NCBI GenBank assembly: GCA_963402885.1
Contig: OY727093.1
Span: 868,001-932,000, forward strand
Reading direction: 5' to 3'
Source: Antedon bifida
Lineage: Eukaryota > Echinodermata > Crinoidea > Comatulida > Antedonidae
DNA: 64,000 nt
Numbering within the stretch: the first letter of the stretch is position 1; every line of letters starts with the position of its first letter. The notes beneath the pieces were generated by a model. That model worked only from the letters and a program-made list of their open reading frames with translations. It made no database searches and had not been told where the DNA came from. Of this stretch, positions 60,101 through 64,000 are shown piece after piece. A program made the position numbers and the translations under genes.

Positions 60101-63100
60101 TTTAAAAGATTTATAATATCATAATAATACCATATAATTTTTACAATTACTGTATATTGTATGCTAAAAATTATTTGTAAAAACAGTTCAATACAATATT
60201 TGCAAAATGCGAAGAAAACCCAGGACAAAGTTGACAACATTTTACAAACTGAAGAGACGAGAAGCAGATGAATATTTACCTCAATTCCAAACAAGACGAT
60301 TGACTTGATATCGTCGCGGCGCGCTTCAAGTTCATTCTGCACCTCTGGAATGAGCATGGAGAAGAGGGTCTTTGGGTAGACTCCAACAGCTGACGTGACA
60401 TCAAGATCCTCTACAGTTTTTCCTAAGCCATTAGGATACTAAAAGATAAACAGTAGTTATCAACAAGGAACCATGTCAAAAATAGTCTACTCCAGTGTAA
60501 CTACATTTTGTACCGCAAGTTAATAACTTAAGCATGGAGAAATAAGTTAGGAACCTATTTCTCCATGCTTAAGGTAACTTAACTCTTTAACCTTTTTATG
60601 CAAATTAGCAAGCTTGTTTTTAATAATCATACTATTTATTGTCGCAGTGACTTGTTAATGCACTTGTCAATTGTATGACCCACTATATGACCCCCGGGAG
60701 AGGTGCGTCATTTGTCCGATGTGCGTCATACCATTGAATACCATGACGCACCCGTGCGTCCAAAATGTGACTTACCTTTAGGTCTCCATGACGCACCCAT
60801 TTTGACGCACTGTGACCATGTTGTTTATGATATGGTGGGTGGTAAAGTGACGGACATTGACACACCTTGTTCATTGATGTGACGTACCATCTAGGTTTTT
60901 TGACGCACCCCTGCGTCAGTAATTATTTGAAAATGACGCACCCATGACGCACCTCTCCCGGGGGTCGTATAGTGGGTCATACAATTGACAAGTGCATAAC
61001 AATAGCATTATAAATTTCTACATTATATTATTTTAATTTATTATATACTTATAGCCTTAAAGTTAATGGCACTGTCTGTAAGTGTATACTAATAATTAAT
61101 ATATAAATTTAAAAACATGATTTGAGCTCATCTCACCTGCTCTGTAACAAACAGTGGAATGCTGAGTATTTTACTTGCACAAACCTAAAAAAAATTAATA
61201 TACAGAAAACAATTATGTGCCTCAGGCCCATACATGTCATGACATATAAGGGCGTAGGCCTAGTCTCACAAAAAGGCAAATAGGCCTAGCCTAGCTTCGT
61301 CAGGCTTCTCTTACTTACTTTTTAGTGGGACTGGGCCTGGCTGGTAGGCCCTCTATATCTAGGCTAGTAGTAGGCCTAGCCCTAGAGTTTTGTATTCTAG
61401 AACAGACTTACCATTCTTTGTGCCACTTCTAGAATTTCAGCAAAAAAATTAATATGAGGTTTGAATTTTTCTTGCATATCACACAAGAAAAAAGCTGTGC
61501 TATCTGTTGACAAGTTTCCCAACGACAACGTTCTTCTTGAAGTCGCCGCCATTGTTTCAATTCTCTTTCTTTTTTTTAACCCTGGATTGCTGCGTCTCAA
61601 TGTCATGTATTCGTTTCACGATGTATAACGCGTTGCAATGTGACGCAACCCTAACCCAGGGGCCAATACTACTATTAATTAATATTTTATAAGAATCCTT
61701 CGTAATTAAAACAAAAATGTATAGATTTACAGATATTGATATTCATGGTTATGTTGTGAGAAACGCAGGAACACTGTAGGAAGAACTTCATATTAATGAA
61801 TTAATGCTAAATATTTAGGCCCATTAATGATTATTCTGATACAGTATATAAGTACAATACCATTGGAAAACAAGATTGGATTGAATAACTCTACAAGGTA
61901 ATTTAATATTTTTGTATAAATACCTAAATAGTTGTTTTTAATTTTTACCAACAAATTCAAAATGTTCATCAACCACATTCCGAAATGTCGAGATTTTAAG
62001 GTGTAGTGAAGAAAGTCACATTAATGAATGTGTTTACACATACAAATGTAAACAGACGTGTAATACAATAACCTTAATTTTAGAATGATTAATGAACATT
62101 GTATGATGTGCTGCAATGAATGTCAACAACAGGTGGTTGGACAACTCTGTAGTAGTCGGTATATTTATATGCATTAGAACGTATACAGTAGTAGAGGTAC
62201 ATACTTTTCGCATTCTTCCAACAAAAAGTAAGTATTTTACAAATTTGTATACGGAATCATTTGATAGATTACAGGATTATAAGGTTATCAATACAGATTT
62301 AGTCTTAAATTAAACATTACACAAAAATGTGTTGAAGTTTGTTAACCATTTAAATGACATTCTGCTTGTTTTTATTCAGTAGCGTTTTATTCTGAGTTCG
62401 TTGATCATATTGTTTTGAATTCTGCCACTGAAAAGAAAAGTGGTCAAATCTCGAGTCGACATAAAGTTTGCAAAGATAGTCCTCTATCACATTGAAAAAG
62501 TTGAATCTGTTCAAAACATTAGCTGCGGTTGACGCCACAGTTGAAGTGTTTGTTAATTGAAAAAAGGACATTCAATGAAACGTGATTTTAAAGTTAAGTT
62601 TTACTAAATGGTTTTATTGTTGAGGTTTGACTCAAAGTAGTGCTTATCCATGATAATATCTCTAAACAAAGCTGTTATTCGCTTCTTACATATTTTTATC
62701 ATGGAAACGGGAACTTTCATCTGTGATCTTTAGAACTATTGTATTTTCAGTTGTTTAAAATTGATTTTCAAAAATACGTAAAACGGAGAATTGAGAGGAA
62801 ACATTATAACTTCATAATGTTGAAATTGATGCAGTGAAAAACCGAGTGTTGAGGAAATTAATGAGCTGACGACCGGTACATTGTTTGTTTTACTTTATTT
62901 TGTAGATATTTGACGAAGTAAGAACTTGAATTCAAACAAGATGGTGTTTTTAAGAATAATGAGAGTTGTCGTTTTTCGCCATAAAGCCACTCGAAACATT
63001 TCTAAACTGATCCTTGTTTTACTTATATTTGTTATTTTAATGTCACTGAAATTAGCTAATTTAGCAAATTTACCAATTCGAGATGTGACGTTAGAAAGCG

Positions 63101-64000
63101 AGGTGGCTTCAATAAGCCTGAAAACTGTTTATCAAGAAGTTCAACGGACGCATGATATTAGAAAAGAAATGGAAGTGAGAAAAGTTAAAGAAAGGGAACC
63201 GACAGGAGTTAGAAGAGTCGAAGAAACGAACGCCAGACAAGACAACAATGAGACTATTGTTGAAGAAGAATATGAAATAATTGATTGTTTCGCTGATCCG
63301 TCGTCTATATTTGAAGATGAATCTGGCAAAGTGTAAAGCAAGAACATTGAGAAAAAACAATTAGTTATGGAAATATATCCACATTTTTGGGTAGGCCTAC
63401 TGAAGTTCTGCCCGGTGTGTTTTGGAGAACCTCAATGTGAACAAATAAATGAACATTTCAAATTAAGTACGAAAGCCGATAAACATTTTACCGCAGACAT
63501 TTTGTGGAACATGGAAATGTGAAAATATGACCCAAACATTTTGCAAACACCAGTATTCTAGGAGCTTGATTGCTTTTTGAATATTTAAACTGTACCAAGG
63601 AAAGGGTGATTTTCCTTTTTTTTTTTAGTTTAAAAGATTTTCCAGTAAAGAGCCTACGTAAGGGAACATTAAAATACGTCTATGAAAATATAAATAACAA
63701 TTTGTGAGTATTAATTATTATTGGTATATATTTGAATCCTTCTACCTTCATGTTTTACATTCAATAATATGCATATACTGCGATGTAATTGGTCAATACC
63801 AGGCGTGGATTTAGGCGGGGCTAAACAGGCTTTTTTATCATTTAAAAACGAATTTTTAAAGATAGAATTTGATTTTAACCGTTTCATTGTTGCATTGTCT
63901 TTTAAGATTTTTTGATAACCGGGAGTGAGTTCATGCTCTACCCGAAGGCCAGTTAGACCTTGTCACATGTGCCACGAATAAAAAGATGCATAAAATAATA

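Overview
This is a eukaryotic, intron-rich, strongly AT-rich window from a metazoan, most likely an invertebrate deuterostome (an echinoderm is my best guess, from the gene types, the intron sizes and the many GGCCTA-rich patches; I cannot name a species). Introns are mostly 0.2-3 kb, splice sites are GT-AG with one U12-type exception, and the introns carry small inverted-repeat DNA transposons (MITEs), a foldback element and mini/microsatellites. I recognise no LTR, retroviral or Polinton element.

Layout: (1) 1-39140, minus: a class V myosin, entered from its tail (3' end beyond the left edge) and complete at its 5' end, with 32 coding exons traced plus an alternative first exon. (2) 41538-43528, minus: dUTPase, five exons. 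(3) 44028-47293, plus: KTI12, nine exons, head-to-head with dUTPase across a ~500 bp shared promoter holding a full CRE; a tRNA-Lys(CUU) gene sits inside its third intron. (4) 49539-55061, minus: U4/U6 snRNP protein PRPF3, 13 exons, convergent with KTI12; a spliced ~50-residue ORF of unknown function lies between the two 3' ends. (5) 57077-57614, plus: complexin with a C-terminal CAAX box. (6) 59161-61552, minus: isochorismatase-domain protein (ISOC2-like), five exons. (7) 62941-63336, plus: probable first exon, or small gene, for a single-pass type II membrane protein.

The genes are housekeeping or neuronal/trafficking genes and do not form one pathway: myosin V is an actin-based cargo motor, dUTPase keeps dUTP low, KTI12 serves Elongator-dependent tRNA modification, PRPF3 is a spliceosome component, complexin controls SNARE-driven vesicle fusion, and ISOC2 is an isochorismatase-fold protein of poorly known substrate. 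The most interesting points are the splicing architecture of myosin V (alternative N-terminus, a cassette that duplicates the loop-2 actin-binding motif, and a probable counterpart of the vertebrate MYO5A cassette exon D), an AT-AG U12-type intron in KTI12, the unexplained microprotein ORF downstream of PRPF3, a foldback transposon inserted in a MITE with an 11-bp target duplication, and two MITE copies lying right against splice donors.
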